From: Apostichopus japonicus | Lineage: Eukaryota > Echinodermata > Holothuroidea > Aspidochirotida > Stichopodidae | DNA length: 60,000 nucleotides | Direction: 5' to 3' | NCBI RefSeq assembly: GCF_037975245.1 | Contig: NC_092575.1 | Coordinates: 10,076,001 to 10,136,000, forward strand | Part shown: positions 11,096-26,000 of the stretch, piece after piece | Layout of the letters: each line of letters begins with the position of its first letter | How positions within the stretch are numbered: position 1 is the stretch's first letter | Made by a program: the position numbers and the translations under genes | The notes under the pieces: model-generated | Seen by the model: only the letters and a program-made list of their open reading frames with translations | Database searches by the model: none | What the model was told of the DNA's origin: nothing

Positions 11096-14000
11096 CTGAA
11101 ACACCCTCCAGCAGATGTTTCTGTGCCATGGAACAATGGCTGCTAAGTACTGTAAAACAACAGAAAAGAAGACAAAGACTTCACACAACAAGGACAACAG
11201 GATAATTGGATCAAAATTGTTAAACATAAATGAACTGTAAACCTTTGCAGATGCAATTTTACTTCTTTCCAAGATACCCTGTTATGGTGGGGTGGAGGAG
11301 GGTGGGGTATGGGTGTTCCTTTAAGACATCCATGTTGGATGCTATCTTACGGTGGCTTCTAAATCTATTATACACTGCACTAGTAGTACTTCTAGTAGTT
11401 CTACTACAACTACCACTACTTAACGTACTACTACCACCACTACCACTGATACCACCACTACCTCTACCACTACCACCACCACTACTGCTACCACTACTAC
11501 TACCACCACCACCACTACCAGTACCACCACCACTACTACCACGACTACTACTTACCTAAGTGAGGTCTTTTCCCTGTGCTGGCTAACCTGGAATGAGCGA
11601 TTCTTCCAATTTGAATCAAGAGTGATGTACTGTCATCATACATCGGAGGAAATGCTGTGCAGATGTTAGCGAGGCATGGAGTGGTAGCGTTGTAGAACTC
11701 TACCCAGCGAACTCCTGACAAGACTGTATTAAAAGAATAACATTTCCAATTAATCTTTACTCTATGTTCTCCCACAAGCATCATACGTAAAGTGTAAACA
11801 ATTTTTCTTGTGTTTCGGGTCCATTATCACAGACCATACTACATGAATTACTGCATCCAAGTACCTCAACTTGGCTTCTAGGTGAAGACTACCTAATCAT
11901 CTTCTTTGAGGCAGACACGACGATGGTGACAGTTTAATAAATAAATTTAAATCATTCTCCATATATTGACCAAGTTTAAACTTCCATTTGCAGTTCCAAA
12001 AATGGAGAGATAAAATGATACCAGGAAATTACCTCCTAATAGAACAGATTAGCACTATTAACACTTATAAACAACTTAAAACAGTTTTGACAAGTTCAGA
12101 AAGTTTCAAAACTCTGCAGAGCATTATTCAAATTAAAGTTGAAGGTGGTCAAACTAAGACAACTCAACTTTTAATAATAAGCAATTTATATTGTCATTCA
12201 GTTTTTATAATTTCATCAACCAGACAGTTCTTATACTAATATTAATAGTAACACAGAAAGACATATCTGAAGTTTTTAAAACTTTTCTTATTATATTACA
12301 TTATTTGAAATGAAACCTTTTTATCAAAGACAAGAGGCAAATACAATGTTAAATGTTTCTAATATCAAACTATACCATGCAGAATGAAAAATAAAAAGCT
12401 GATCTTTTGATGTTCTTTTAGTACCAACCTGAAAGCAGGGTTGACATAAAGTTGACGGCTAGTCTAGCCACACTGAGTGACTTGGGCAATGCAAATTGTA
12501 AACACAGCTGAGATGTTAATTGAATTGCAAATATCTGAAAAAGAGATAAGAAAATTATAATCACTCTGTTTCTTTCTTCGTACTTATTGATTAAGTGATA
12601 CAATCTTAATATTTCTGTTTTTACCAGGGTCAATACTAAATTAAAATCAAATAATTTCACAACTATTAAAAGTAAACCTCTTGTATAACTCAATAGCCAG
12701 CCATAAGCAATCAATGTATGGTTTTAAGCCACAAATCTGAACGATTTATAGGACCATGCAGATAAAACAGCCCATAATTATAGACAAATCATTGCTTTGT
12801 TAATGAAAAGTACAAAGCTTCTAGAGACAGATCCTTCATAATAAGTCCAGATTCAAAGCTTCTATCACAAAAAAAAAACAAAAAAAAATAGTAAATGAAA
12901 TAAATCAATACTCCACAGCAAGACAAATATGAATAAAGTGATTGTATTTGGTGGCATTTTGACAGAGATTGTACTTGACACAAACATAAGCTCTTTGATG
13001 ACCAACTTTGTGATGAAAATATCCAAAATTATTAGTGTAACATTTGCTGAACCCTGTGTTAATAGTATGGACTTGTAGACACTGTTATATAGATTAAACA
13101 AATATTACAGATTAATGGATACGATGGCATGAGACATAGGATAAAGACTCCACTAAAGTCACGAAATGAGTCTACTTGGATGGTTGTTGCAGGGATACAG
13201 CAATATAATACATCAATCACAATGAAATATAGAAGAGGTCCTTGGCCGTAACTTGCTGTGAAATGACTGGATTTGAATTATGCCCTCTGATGTACAGTGA
13301 CTTTGCAATCATAAATGTAGCTGTATCATATGATTGAATTGTTTGTTATTTTTGTAGAATTACACTCTGTTTTGAAAATTACAAGTTATCATTCCAACAT
13401 CCAAAGTTAAAACGCCTCATGAATCGTATTCACAAATGAAAAGTTTGAAACTGAAAATAAACAAAAGTATCAACACAGTGACACCCACCTGTTTTGATAA
13501 CTGTGGTTGTCCAAGTAGTTCTGGAATAAAGTCCAGGCAGATATGCATTGATGGAATACCAGCCACGGTGACTGCGAGCAGTTCACTTGGATAACCCTAA
13601 GAACAAAAGCAAACAACATGGCACTCCCTGAAACAACGTTAAAAATCAAACCAAGTTCAAAATAGATCCACTTTAATCTGTGAGAATATCCCCAAGGTAC
13701 AGTTCAAAGGATAGCTAAGTCTAATATTTATAAAAATATATTATACAGACCAAAATAAAAAACACACACATTGGTCCAATTATCTTGTGAGCTTGTTCTA
13801 ATGCCAAGATAAAGAATTTTGAAATGTATTAATTTCACTTGGATTGGAACAACGATCTAAAATGATTTGTTTTGTCATACACGGACAACACATCAGCCTG
13901 CCTTTGTCTTTCATTGTTTGGCACTGATGCAACTAGGACCCCTCCATAATTGAAATCACTGCTTAATTTTGATGGGGTCACTTGATCAAATAAGACCAAC

Positions 14001-17000
14001 ATTAAATTATTTCCTATCACACAATTGAATTGTTTACAAGGTGGTACAATCATTTTCATTGTAAAGGAAAACAAAATAGTTGTTTGAGTGTTGTCCATGT
14101 AGGATATCACAGATTTATTGCAAAATGCACTTATCCCCAACAAAGTGAATAAATCTGCAATATATCATATGAACCGAACATGATATGGAGCTGGGAAATG
14201 GATCAAAAAGAACTCTGTTTATTAAGAGGTCTGTATGATGCATTTTTCAAATCTCAAACTTGTTACCGCTTTAAGATGCAAAAACAATTTGCTTACCAAA
14301 GTCTGGTAACTGACATCCCTGAAGATACTGAATGGAACACTTAAGGAAGCAACTATGACAAGGCTATACAAGTGCACACGGTAATGCCTTTCTACTTAGG
14401 TAACAACTAAGATTCTACATTATACACATATGTGAAATGCATCGCAGACTACTGTATCCAGGAAGGACATATGGAAGTTGAGTTTTCCAGTTAATCTTTC
14501 AACTTAACATCCATGGTAGAATGAGAAGGAATATAAGATACTTTGGTACATTACTGCTACAGGAAACAGCATCCATACGATTAACTTAAATCAATCAGGG
14601 GTCAATTCAAGACATTTCTTGGTCAAATGGAAATATCAACATGTTATGCTTCATGGAAGTCAGTGAATAATTCATCTAAGCAGGATCTTCTTCAGAGGCT
14701 AAATGACAAGTTACAGTAACAGAGGGGACAAAAACACGGCGTGTTTTTGTCCCCTCTGTTACTGTAACTTGTCATTTAGCCTCTGAAGAAGATCCTGCTA
14801 GGATCGAAACGTCAGGCCAACTTACTTTTACACATTCTATTACACAGGCTCTCTAGTGGATAAGCAGTTTGCTAACAAATTTATTTTATTTTAATAATTC
14901 ATCTAGTATCGCATCGTAAAAAGCTATGCAAAATGGGCAAATTGCCAAGATTGACAATTGACAAGTGCCAAGATGCATAGCAGGTTTGGTAAGCAGATCC
15001 ATAAGTATTTTGTAACAGAAAGAGCTCATAGCCTTCAAAACTGCTGTGCAAAATGTTAACACTGAATTATTTCTCGGAAGTGTGCTTCTAATTTGTGTCA
15101 GCTATTAGCTTTATGAATCAAGAACCAGCTTACAATGTTTATCTATCAAAATGCTTATATGTTAAAATGTGTTAGTGCATAGTTTGCCATACCTGAAAAT
15201 GAACAAGCTTTGCTAATCCAGGATCTGCTATGAACATCTGATGAAGTACACTGCACACTTGACATCTGACCTCCCTCAGAGCATTCAAATCATTATCAGA
15301 AACCTGAAAATATGATTTTTTCATATAGGTATTATACATAGTCTATGATTCTGTTTATAATTTATTCTACCATTCAGGATCATAACATCAGTCCACCGAT
15401 ACACGGATGAAAACCACCTCAAAATTTATTGATTACTTGGATCGATTGATCATTACCTTCTCTACACATCCAAACAGAATGCCAATAGTTCTGCCTTTAA
15501 TTCTACCTTGTCAAAATTCTGAAATGTTCTAAACAATCTTTTCTTCCCCAGAGGCTCTCTCTCTCTCCAATATTATTGACACAATAAACACAAATATTTA
15601 CTAGACAATGTTTGTTTAATTGAGGTAAGATGTGATGTAAACCATTTGTTACTCACTTGTTCTTTCTCGAATGGAAGACAGACTTCTAGAAGGATCTGAG
15701 TGGCTGCAGCCTCCTGGGCAGCTATAAGGGCCCCCTTAAGCTCCTCCCTCTCTGGGTCGGACGGAAGTGCACGGGTGTTCCCCGGGTCAGATTTGACCCC
15801 GATTGCAGGGTTCGCTTGCAGGTGAGACGCAAGGAATGCTCTGGAAGCAGCTAGGTATGCTCGGAGAATGTTTAGCACCACTTCCATGATAGGTGGACAT
15901 CTGCAGTGAAACAGACATGAGAAAGTAAATCGATTGTATTATCGACCTGTCTGTCGGTGAAAATGACTTCTGAATAGTAGGAACCATAACACACTAATAT
16001 CTGCCATTCTGATCAACACAAGAAACACATCAGAAGACAATTAGAGAGACAGTTGAGAGTTTCCACACAGTATATGAAGCAATCATCAACAAAAAGCTGA
16101 TTGGGATATTATAAATAACATATTGGAAAAGAGCAAATAATGGTTGAATACAGAACAGGATTCAAACCAATTATTTCAGGTTATAAAAGTTATGTATAGT
16201 ATACATACACAACACATGTTGCCAAGAACAGGATTACTGTCTGTTCCTCATTAATCTATCAGCTCAGCTATCCAGCACAAAGCTGATGGTACTTCATCTG
16301 GAAATGGTGACTAGTAGCCCATACTACCGTTTAATGCTACATTGGACCAATTACTAGAGCTAAGTAACTGCTTCCTACTACCAAAAGATAACATCATTTC
16401 TACTTGTGGCCTCAGAAATGCAAGTCCAGTACTCTAACAATTGAGCTATTCAGAACATATTGGGATGAATTCCCATATGGAGATAGTAATCAAGTTGGTG
16501 GTGCCTGTTGATGCTACACTGACCCTCTGAATGCAAACGCAGGAAGCTGTTACCACTAACACAATGAGAGATCAACAATTCTACTGAGGTAGTATTCTCA
16601 CCTGAAGACTCTGAGGTCATACCTGAGATTGACAGTAAGAATGGTTACCCTAGTGTATCTATTTTCAACTCATTATAGAAATTTACCAATTATCCCTGAA
16701 ATCAGCGTCTAAGTCCTCCCTTAAAGGCGCAATCTACACATAATAGTACTCATTCCGAGCCTGCTTGGGCTTGAAGGAACAAAATTGTGACCGACAGGGT
16801 CATCAAGACACACATTGAAATTGAAATTGAAAACTATTTCACGACATACACATCACGAAATAGAGCAATGTCTCTCTCATCTCACTATTCAAATTAAAAA
16901 TGTAATCACTTATTGAAACCAGAAGCCGACACAATCACCATACACACATACGGTCTATTATGTATGACTAAGAAATTATTTTACACCGGAAAACTGAGCC

Positions 17001-20000
17001 TTGGTCCATTCCAGTTGCACCCAAACTTTAACGGCTTTTCATCCGACCAACGTTAATAGTGGTAGTACCTGTTCCACTATGTTACGAAGTGGACACAATC
17101 GCCGATCCAGTAAACCTAACCCTGTACGTGAAGCCAAGGATATCATTGAAGGAGTTATTTGATAGCTCCGATTTCCATACAATGCTGGCAAACTGCATCG
17201 ACAAAGCAATCATGAAGAAATTATCCAAAATACAGTAAGAACAAATATCTTTGATCTCCAACAAAACCTTGAGAAAAGGGAAAGCTGAGTTTCTCCAATT
17301 AAAATCATCATCTATGGAAGAACTTTCACTAGCATGCCAGGACCTCCAAATTAACCAAAATGCCCTGGAACAATATTCTAGGAGGAATTGCCAACGTATC
17401 TTTGGACTTCCCAGTCAGTCAGATGAGGACCCTACAAACCTTGTCCTATCACTGGCCAACACAAAGTTAAAAGTCAACATAGAGAAAACTGACATCGACA
17501 GATCACACAGAATTGGACAAACCCCTGTCAACGGCAAACACCGCTCTATCATCGCAAAATTTACATCCTACCAAGCAAGGGACCCAGTCATCAGGAATAG
17601 ACGAAAGCTAAAAGGAACCGGGATTGTTATCACGGAGGACCTCACCATGAAAAATCACAAACTACTGACATCTACAACAGACCACCCTAAAGTAACAACA
17701 GCATGGACCAAGGACGGTAACATATTTGCACTCATTCAAGATGATGGAAAGGAGGTTGTCAAAAAATTAAGATCATCCAAAGACTTAAAGGACTTGTAAT
17801 TCAAAATGGCGTCCAGTATTCTTTCCCGTATAGGCCAACACAGTTCCACACAACTAGTACTGTACTTAAGCCCCATGTCTTTTCAACCTCCTTCCTTTGT
17901 GTGGATAATCCGTCTATTATATACAATAGTGATTATTCTGCCTTTCAGGTTTGTACCTCTAAGTTACTTTCCTTTCTTTTTTACTTTTTTGTTGTTGTAA
18001 TGATTAAGTGTGTTTTGTGTAAAGGGGGCTTACAGCATAACACTGACCTCATACATTGTAGTCAGTGCGAAGAGTGGTACCACATTGCCTGTTCAACAGT
18101 TGCTGTAAGAGTTATTTACCATTCAGTTGTGTAAACAGTGATATAAATCCTTCCGAACTACTCAAACTTAAAGAGGTCTCAGGATAATTGAAGGATCTAC
18201 AATCAAGCCATGCTCTATAACAATTAAACAACAAGAGATGAATAATTCTACTGAGGCAGTATCCTCACCTGAAGACTCTGAGGTCACACCTCAGGATAAT
18301 TAAAGGATCTACGATCAAGTCTTCCTCTTTGAATTTGATAAGAGGCTTCGAATGAGAGAGAGCATTCACTGTCATGGTTTTGAGTCTGTGAATGTGAAGA
18401 GTAAAGAAAAACTTTAGAGAACAGGTGACTTGAGAGGACAACACTGGAGTTAAGAAGTACAATAATTGAAATTGAATAGCAGAATGCACACTTATTCTGA
18501 AGCATTCCTTACAGGACCAGACATAATTTATGACGCACATTCTCTACAATTAGAATAAGATAGATGGGTAGGGGGTTAGGTCTCTCCCTTCTCCAAAGAA
18601 ACCAGGTCTGTCCTCCTGCCCCCCCCCGCACCATGTATTTCTTTCTTCTACAATGGTGTCAGGAAATAACTCTATAGAGCTATACACCATTCAGTATAAA
18701 ATCAATGTTATACGATAGTTAAGCTGACTTTACAACCGAGATAAATCACTCAAAAAGTGGAAAGCTTATTATTCTTATCTTTCATAGACTTATCACTGCT
18801 TTGATTATAATGCTCACTCTGTTATCTCATAAAAAGAATAATACGATAATATTCACAGAGATGTCCGTCCATTTTGCCTTTGGACATTAAAAATTCTCAA
18901 AAAGAACAAATAAAAGATAATTTCATCCATACCTTCTTGGCATTTCTATATTCAGCTGTTTCCAAATATGAACTGTTAAAGTAACAGCCTTGAGAGGAAC
19001 GTCAGACTCCAAAAGTAGTATCAAGGATTCCACAATTACATCAGCATAGTCCATAAGCGTGTGCTCATCCAACAGCTGCAGTTGTTCTAGAAGGGATATC
19101 ACTAACGCTGAATCTGATTGGACCGTTTGAAATGCTGTAAAAAATGAGCAAATTAAATGGAGTTTATTGTCATACACTTCAGAAACATAAGGCATGAACT
19201 TTGCTTCAATTTTGATACTATTCAGTTCTTACACGGCACATCAAAATGCAATTACAAGTTTGGCTAGTCAAATTTCATTGACAATGACGTAGTAAAATAT
19301 CTTAAACATTTTCAAAAGTTTGCAAGTTTAATTCTACTGATGAAGAGTTTGGCTTTAAAAGGGTATTTTACAATTACTTTTTCATTGATGACAAAGTGCC
19401 TGACAATGTTTGGTTTTAGAATCCAATTGATATCACTGAAATAAAATACAGGACTGTTATTGCCTTTACCTTTTCTCAATTCGCTTGGGGTAACCTTTCT
19501 CTGATGTACGGGAGCAGACATCTTGTCCTCAGCCAGGGTTGCCTCGTCCATCCAATCCTCGACCAGACAGAGATGCGGGTAGTGAGTCACGAGGAGTCTC
19601 AGGAGAGACGGGTAGAGATGTCCGTAATCCGACAAATGTCGCTGCGCCTCTCTGAAGAGATACTTGATTGGAAGCTGAGACAAGACCTTTGTGGAGTATG
19701 GTTCTGGCTTTTGGTGTATGATTACTATTTACAGGGGAAAGTAAAAGAATGGAAAGGGTAATGTTAATCTTTCTATACAATCTTGTTATCTAGTTGCATC
19801 AGGTAATTTGCCCTTCAAACAATTGTGTTATCTTATTTTACCCTGTCTTATCATAAAACAGGTCTAATGTTGAGGGAATATTCCTGTCTGGGTCAGTAAT
19901 TTGTACAGAAAATTACGTCTTGTTAACGTTTACAAATTATGTGATCCCATGTAACAACACAACCAAATGGAATTAACATATATGCCTTAATATATGAAAT

Positions 20001-23000
20001 ATATAAAGGGGGAAAATTTTTCTCTGAGAAGTTCTGCAATTTCTAGTATTGCATAATTAAAACTTCAATATCCCTCCTTGCTCAACTATCTTGGCATCAA
20101 ACATTCAAGTGTTGATAATCATGAAAAATACCAAAGACAACATCTACCAATTTCCATTTTTCTGTATTAATATGATGACTTCTCATAGAGCATACTAAGT
20201 TATGACACCCAGAGGATAAAGTAAGATGGAACGAGAATTAGATCATCGAGAATCAATGAGAATTAGATCATCCTTGCGTTACTGTGCCAAAATTTTTAGC
20301 CTAGATGTTAACACCTTTATTAACCAAGTAAACAATGCAGCCATGAGAGACATTAAAAGAATTTCTCTTAAAATTCATAGAGACGAGAAACACTCACTCC
20401 ATTACGAGCTGAAGTCACTTCTTCAACAGACTAATTATAATTTGAGAAATAGGACAATCACACCAAAATTTTGAACAGTACATTTCGTTTATAGGGCTGC
20501 CATATTTATTCAGGGTGTTGTTCCACAAACCTACTTTAATTCATTTATTAACTTTTGATTTATTATTTGTACATACAGTACATGCTATTTTAAGCTTTAT
20601 AACTCTTAACTGTTTTTCATATCCTATTTATAAATATGTATTTTCATGTATTTATACTGGATTTTAAATAAAACTTGAAACTTACGAAGTTGCTTGGTGT
20701 TTGTCAGAAGACAGTCTTCATAGAGGAGGAGGTAATACAACATCAGAAGCTGTGAGGTCAATTCGTTTCCCTGACCTTTGACCTTCTCGCCCCTCCCATC
20801 CTTTAATCTTGATGAACCGAATACCGAGAGTATCTCCTGCTCTGTGAGGGCTTGGTTCCGACAGAACTTTGAACCGACCTCGGTGGGGACCACAGAGCTG
20901 TGTACAAACGTCTCTAGGAGGGACGGGAGGATGGGGTGAAGAGGGGTACCGCAGTGAAGCATCTGTTGATAAATCCAGTCCTGTGAATTGCAAATAAAAA
21001 GATGCAAATAGTTCAACTAAGAGCGTGTCATAATTTTTTTCCTACTTTTAGACTTTAGTTTGGGATACTGGGTTATGATGCAAAGACTGACCACTGCTTA
21101 ATATGACAAATATCTAGAAATCTTCATGTTACAGAGTTATAGTAGTTCATACATTATACCACTGTTTATACTAAAGTGAACAGATATTTCCTGGCAATCT
21201 GGGCACATGATAACTGAGGTTGACCCACCATGTTGACATGAAATATCTCTATCTATACTGTGTGTTTAAAAAAAAGGGAGGGAGGAAATTTGAGAGCCCT
21301 CTGGATGTTTTGGAGATGCTATGTGTCAAGGATGATGTCAAAATGCCCAAGGTAGAACACCTCATCCAGAAACAGTTTTTTGTCTAAGATGAAAATCCAT
21401 TGCCAAAAAGCTGGAAGGTCAACTGGAAGCCACAAAATCTACCACTTAGTACATAATGATGTTGTTCAGGTGAATTTCAGGCAATGAGGCTATTGTCTGG
21501 CTTGCCTTTATCTGTGAGGCACGAATGAACTTTGTGAACTACAAAAATAATGTAGATTCAAACTGTTTCTACCAACAGAAGAGCAAACAGTTTCAATTTT
21601 ACAAATTCAGTACATAAAAATCCAATGACATTTCTGGGGATACTCACAATGTGAGTCAGAACATGAGACATGGGGCCTGTCCCTAGAAATCAGGGGAATC
21701 TGGTCACCCTTGTTTATGAAATGCATTATTGGCATGCCATATTTTAGAGATTTCCACAAAACTAAATTTGGAACTATTCCATACTTGTTATCATAAGTTC
21801 TGCATTACTTTTAAAAACATTTGAAGAGACATTTGACGTACCTTTATATTTTACTGTTATCTGTTAATACACATCATCATTAATTAGCCTAGCAAATAGC
21901 ATAATGTATGTTATTGGGGAGGGGGAGTGGGGAGGGACTATGCCTTAGTTGAATCATGCATTCTGGTAGGGTTACCATAGAAACAATTCATCTAGATTCA
22001 AACTAAATTGTCATGATATTCTAAAGGTCTTTGTGACATACAATAGTGCTCTAGCAAAGTACCCAGGTAGTTTATGAGACCACTGCACGTCATAATCATT
22101 TTCAACACACAAACATGATTGATGGCTGCATATTAGCCCCACAAACTTTGCAGGTCAAGCTGTGTGACATGGGCTACATTGATGCGACGTGTACTAACAT
22201 TGACGTTGACTTAGCTGTTTCGTGGAATAGGCGCTTCAGTAACGTTAAGTTAAATCCTTGTTTTGATCCTATGGCTAAACTAATAAATATATTACTGTGT
22301 GTCCCACTTGATAACTTATGAACTTGTCATTATGCTGGCAATTTACCTTAATAGGAACATTGTGCTTGGAGAATGCTCTGCTCTTGAGTAGATGATAGAC
22401 ACAATGAACTGGAAGAAACCCACTGACAGATGCACTGAGTCCTGATGTAACAGCCACAGTAACAGCATGGGCAGCCACAACCTACACAGAGAAAGAAAGT
22501 AAGAAACTAACATAGCATGTATGGGGATATAGAAGATGAAATACACTGGTAGAGGAGGGCACAGAGTGTAACAGCCACAGTAACAACATAAAGAGCACAC
22601 TACCTACACAGAGAAAGAAAGCAAGAAACTAACATAGCACATATGGGGATATAGAAGATGGTAGAGGAGATTATAGAGTGTAACAGCCACAGTAATAACA
22701 TGGAGAGCACACTACCTACACAAGGAAACTAGTTAATACTGTCTAATGCTAATACTAATAGCCTAACAGTGATACTAATAGCCTAACAGTGATACTAAAA
22801 GTCTAACAGTAATATTTATGCTAATACTAGTTCAATACTCATAGTTGTATAACAAAAAATACTGTTCATTTCATATACAGAAACACTGCAAACTCTAGGA
22901 TCGATATAGAAAAATAAACAGAAAGCCAGTTAGCCTTGTGATTCCTTGCCATACAATTTGCTCAAAATTCAAAATACTGTAACTAGCTGACTAATTTAGT

Positions 23001-26000
23001 GCATGTGAGTTAAAGTTGTCTAAGAATTGAGAACCAGCAAAGATTTGTAGAAATCCCTTGTGGGTATCAACCATGTCATTCACTCATATGGGTTTTGCAG
23101 TATAGAATTTTAAACCAAAATGTTTCAATATCCAATATGAACCGTCTTCCTACATGAAATATAGACACATTTTACCAACTTTGAGGAAGCAAAACCCTTT
23201 AAAATAGTTGTTCAGAGTTCCATGACATTGTTTATATACAGTGTTATATTTTTGAGAAAATGGCCAATTTTTCCACCATTTGAGATAACCTGTTGACCCC
23301 TTGAAGCCCAGAGGGAGAAACCCTTATAGGAGGTTTAAGTGCACAGATAAAGCAAGAGTATGAACTCTGAAGCAGATTTCATTACCTGGATGCCAGGTGT
23401 GTTTCATTGAAGACCTATAGAGCCCCTTCACAGAACTAAACTGAACTGAATTTGAACAAACTATGTTCACCAAACAAAATCATAGCATTTCAGAATTCAC
23501 AGATTGATTGTATCTTTATTTTTGGAGTGATCATGTTTAAACAGCTCTCACACTTTGACACCTGGTGACCTCAGTTGACCTCTTCCAACTTCAATAGGAT
23601 TCCTTGATCTCACCAAGCTGGATCTATATACTAAGTATTAAGTTCAAGAAAGATGTACTTCTAGTGGTATCATGTTAATGAGATTTTCAGACTTTCATTT
23701 GAAATGTGGACCACAAATGACCTTTGACCTACACCAATTTCAATAGACTTCTTGTACTCAACAAGCTGAATCTGCATACCATGTATGAAATTCAACAAAG
23801 ATTTACTTTTGAGTTATCATGTTTAAAAAGTTGTCAGACTTTGACCTCTGTTGACTCTAAATGACCTTTGAACTTCATGTCCTCAATAAGAAGGATCCAC
23901 ATACCCAGTATGAAGTTAATCCACCATTAATATTTTGAGTTACCGTCTTTACAAGCAAGTGTCACATTTATACACACACACACGCGCTATCACCCATAGA
24001 TTCCTTTTGCCTCAGACAAGGAATAAAAAAACCCACAGGCAATGATTTGGCTGAGGCTTTTAAATCACACAAATAGATGTATCAGTTATATGTAATGCAG
24101 ACATTTATCTTACTTGTTCAGTGAAAACCTCTTGAGTGAACAGGAGTCTTATCTTGGCCAGAGAGTTGGTACTTATAGCAATCTGATGGAGAAATGATGG
24201 AGATTTATAAGTGTCACCTTATAGTTAGGTTCAATCTATTGAAAGGTTGAGTTTAAACAGACGTTTAGTTGAGATAGTACATCAAAATAGGAAACTTCAA
24301 GTGTAGTTCATCAAGTTGGCTAGAATGCTCCATAAAGTGAAAAGCTATGTTGTTGCTAGTTCCTCAGTTCTGGTATAATAAGTTATGTTAAGTCATTGCC
24401 TAACATAGATTAATTTGTAACTTTGTATGGCCTTACATAGGTTAATTTGCAACTTTTATATTGCATAACACAGGTAAAATTATAACTTTTTATGGCCTAT
24501 CACAGGTTGATTTGTAACTCTCTATGACCTAACACAGGGATAATTTGTAACTTTCTATGGTCTAAAACAGGTTAATTTGTAACTGGCTATGACCTAACAC
24601 AGGATAATTTATGTTAACTTTCTATTACCTAACATAACATTGCCTAACATATTGCAACATTATAACATTGCCTAACATAACATTGCCTAACATAACATAA
24701 CATTGCCTAACATTGCCTTAACTTTCTATTGCCTAACATAGGATAATTTGTACCTTCATCCCAATTGTGGTGCTGATGAGATCAAGTACAACCTGGACTT
24801 GATTAGAATGGAAGTGAATCGCCATGAGGAGCAACATCTCACTGAAAGAAGCACTGATACCACTCTTCCTGTAACATGGCCTTAAGAAAAGACAAACAAA
24901 AAACATAATTATATGTATTACCAACTGGTAGACTAGAAAACTCATGTATATATCAATGATCTTTCTCACCGATAACAAAACAGAAATGTTCTTCATTCTT
25001 GACAACTTCCTCTACTGGATAGGGAGTTGGACGTGATACTTATTTAAAAAAATTCAGGTGTACCAAAAATCAGCTAAAACACAAGATATCCCATCTAACA
25101 TTATCCTTAGTCTGCTATACCGGCTGTTTGTTGAATTTCAGATCTAATTCAAGATACTAGTTTTTGTTTCCATATCTCTGCACAAGGAAGCTGTGTATTA
25201 TCTCTTTTTTTAAAATAAGTAGTACTGGCTATGCTCCAATGAATCCCTGCTCTTTACTACTCTACAGTGAAATGTAAGACTGTCGGAGATCGTAACTTCT
25301 ATTATGCAGGACCTATCATTTGGAATGAACTCCTTGCATCTCTATGTTACATTGAGAGCACAGGCTTGTTGAAGTCCAAGCTCAAAATACACTTCTTTCA
25401 TATTTTGCTTCAGTTAATTGCACTTTGTTTCATTCTATTATAAAATCTAATTAGACTACTATGTTTGCACTATATAAATGTATTATCCTTATTATTGTCC
25501 TTGTTATTCTTGTTGTCATTATTGTTATTTTAATTACTGAAGAACATGAGTAAAGACTGCTTCAGACTGAGCCTGTAGAAATTATGAATTTGAAATAGAG
25601 AACAGTACAAACTGAGACAATGAGTTCCCTATGTAAGAATCAAGACATAATTGTATGTTCATAACTCACTGATCAGAAGAAAATGTCATGGAACAGTTGT
25701 GCGCAACCAATTAATAAAAGCATTGTCATATGCATATATTGTCATTAGCATATATTGTCATTTGCATATATTGTCATTAGAATATATTGTCATTTGCATA
25801 TATTGTCATTAGCATATATTGTCATTAGCATATATTGTCAGTTGCATATATTCTATTTGCATACATTGTCATTTGCATATATTGTCATTAGCATATATTG
25901 TCATTAGCATATATTGTCATTAGCATATATTGTCATTTGCATATATTGTCATTCGCATATTGTGTTACAAATGACCATTGCTTTTCCATGCAAATCTTCA

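Noticed and set aside
11230-11559. Leu/Pro-rich 109-codon frame
   Set aside because: The composition is produced by the ACC/ACT triplet repeat in INTS2 intron 21.
16375-16460. Possible functional tRNA gene
   Set aside because: Only a box A match is present; no box B and no cloverleaf can be drawn, so a SINE remnant is more likely.
25722-25963. Regular repeats considered as a CRISPR-like array
   Set aside because: Units are contiguous 16-mers without unique spacers, in an intron of an animal gene.
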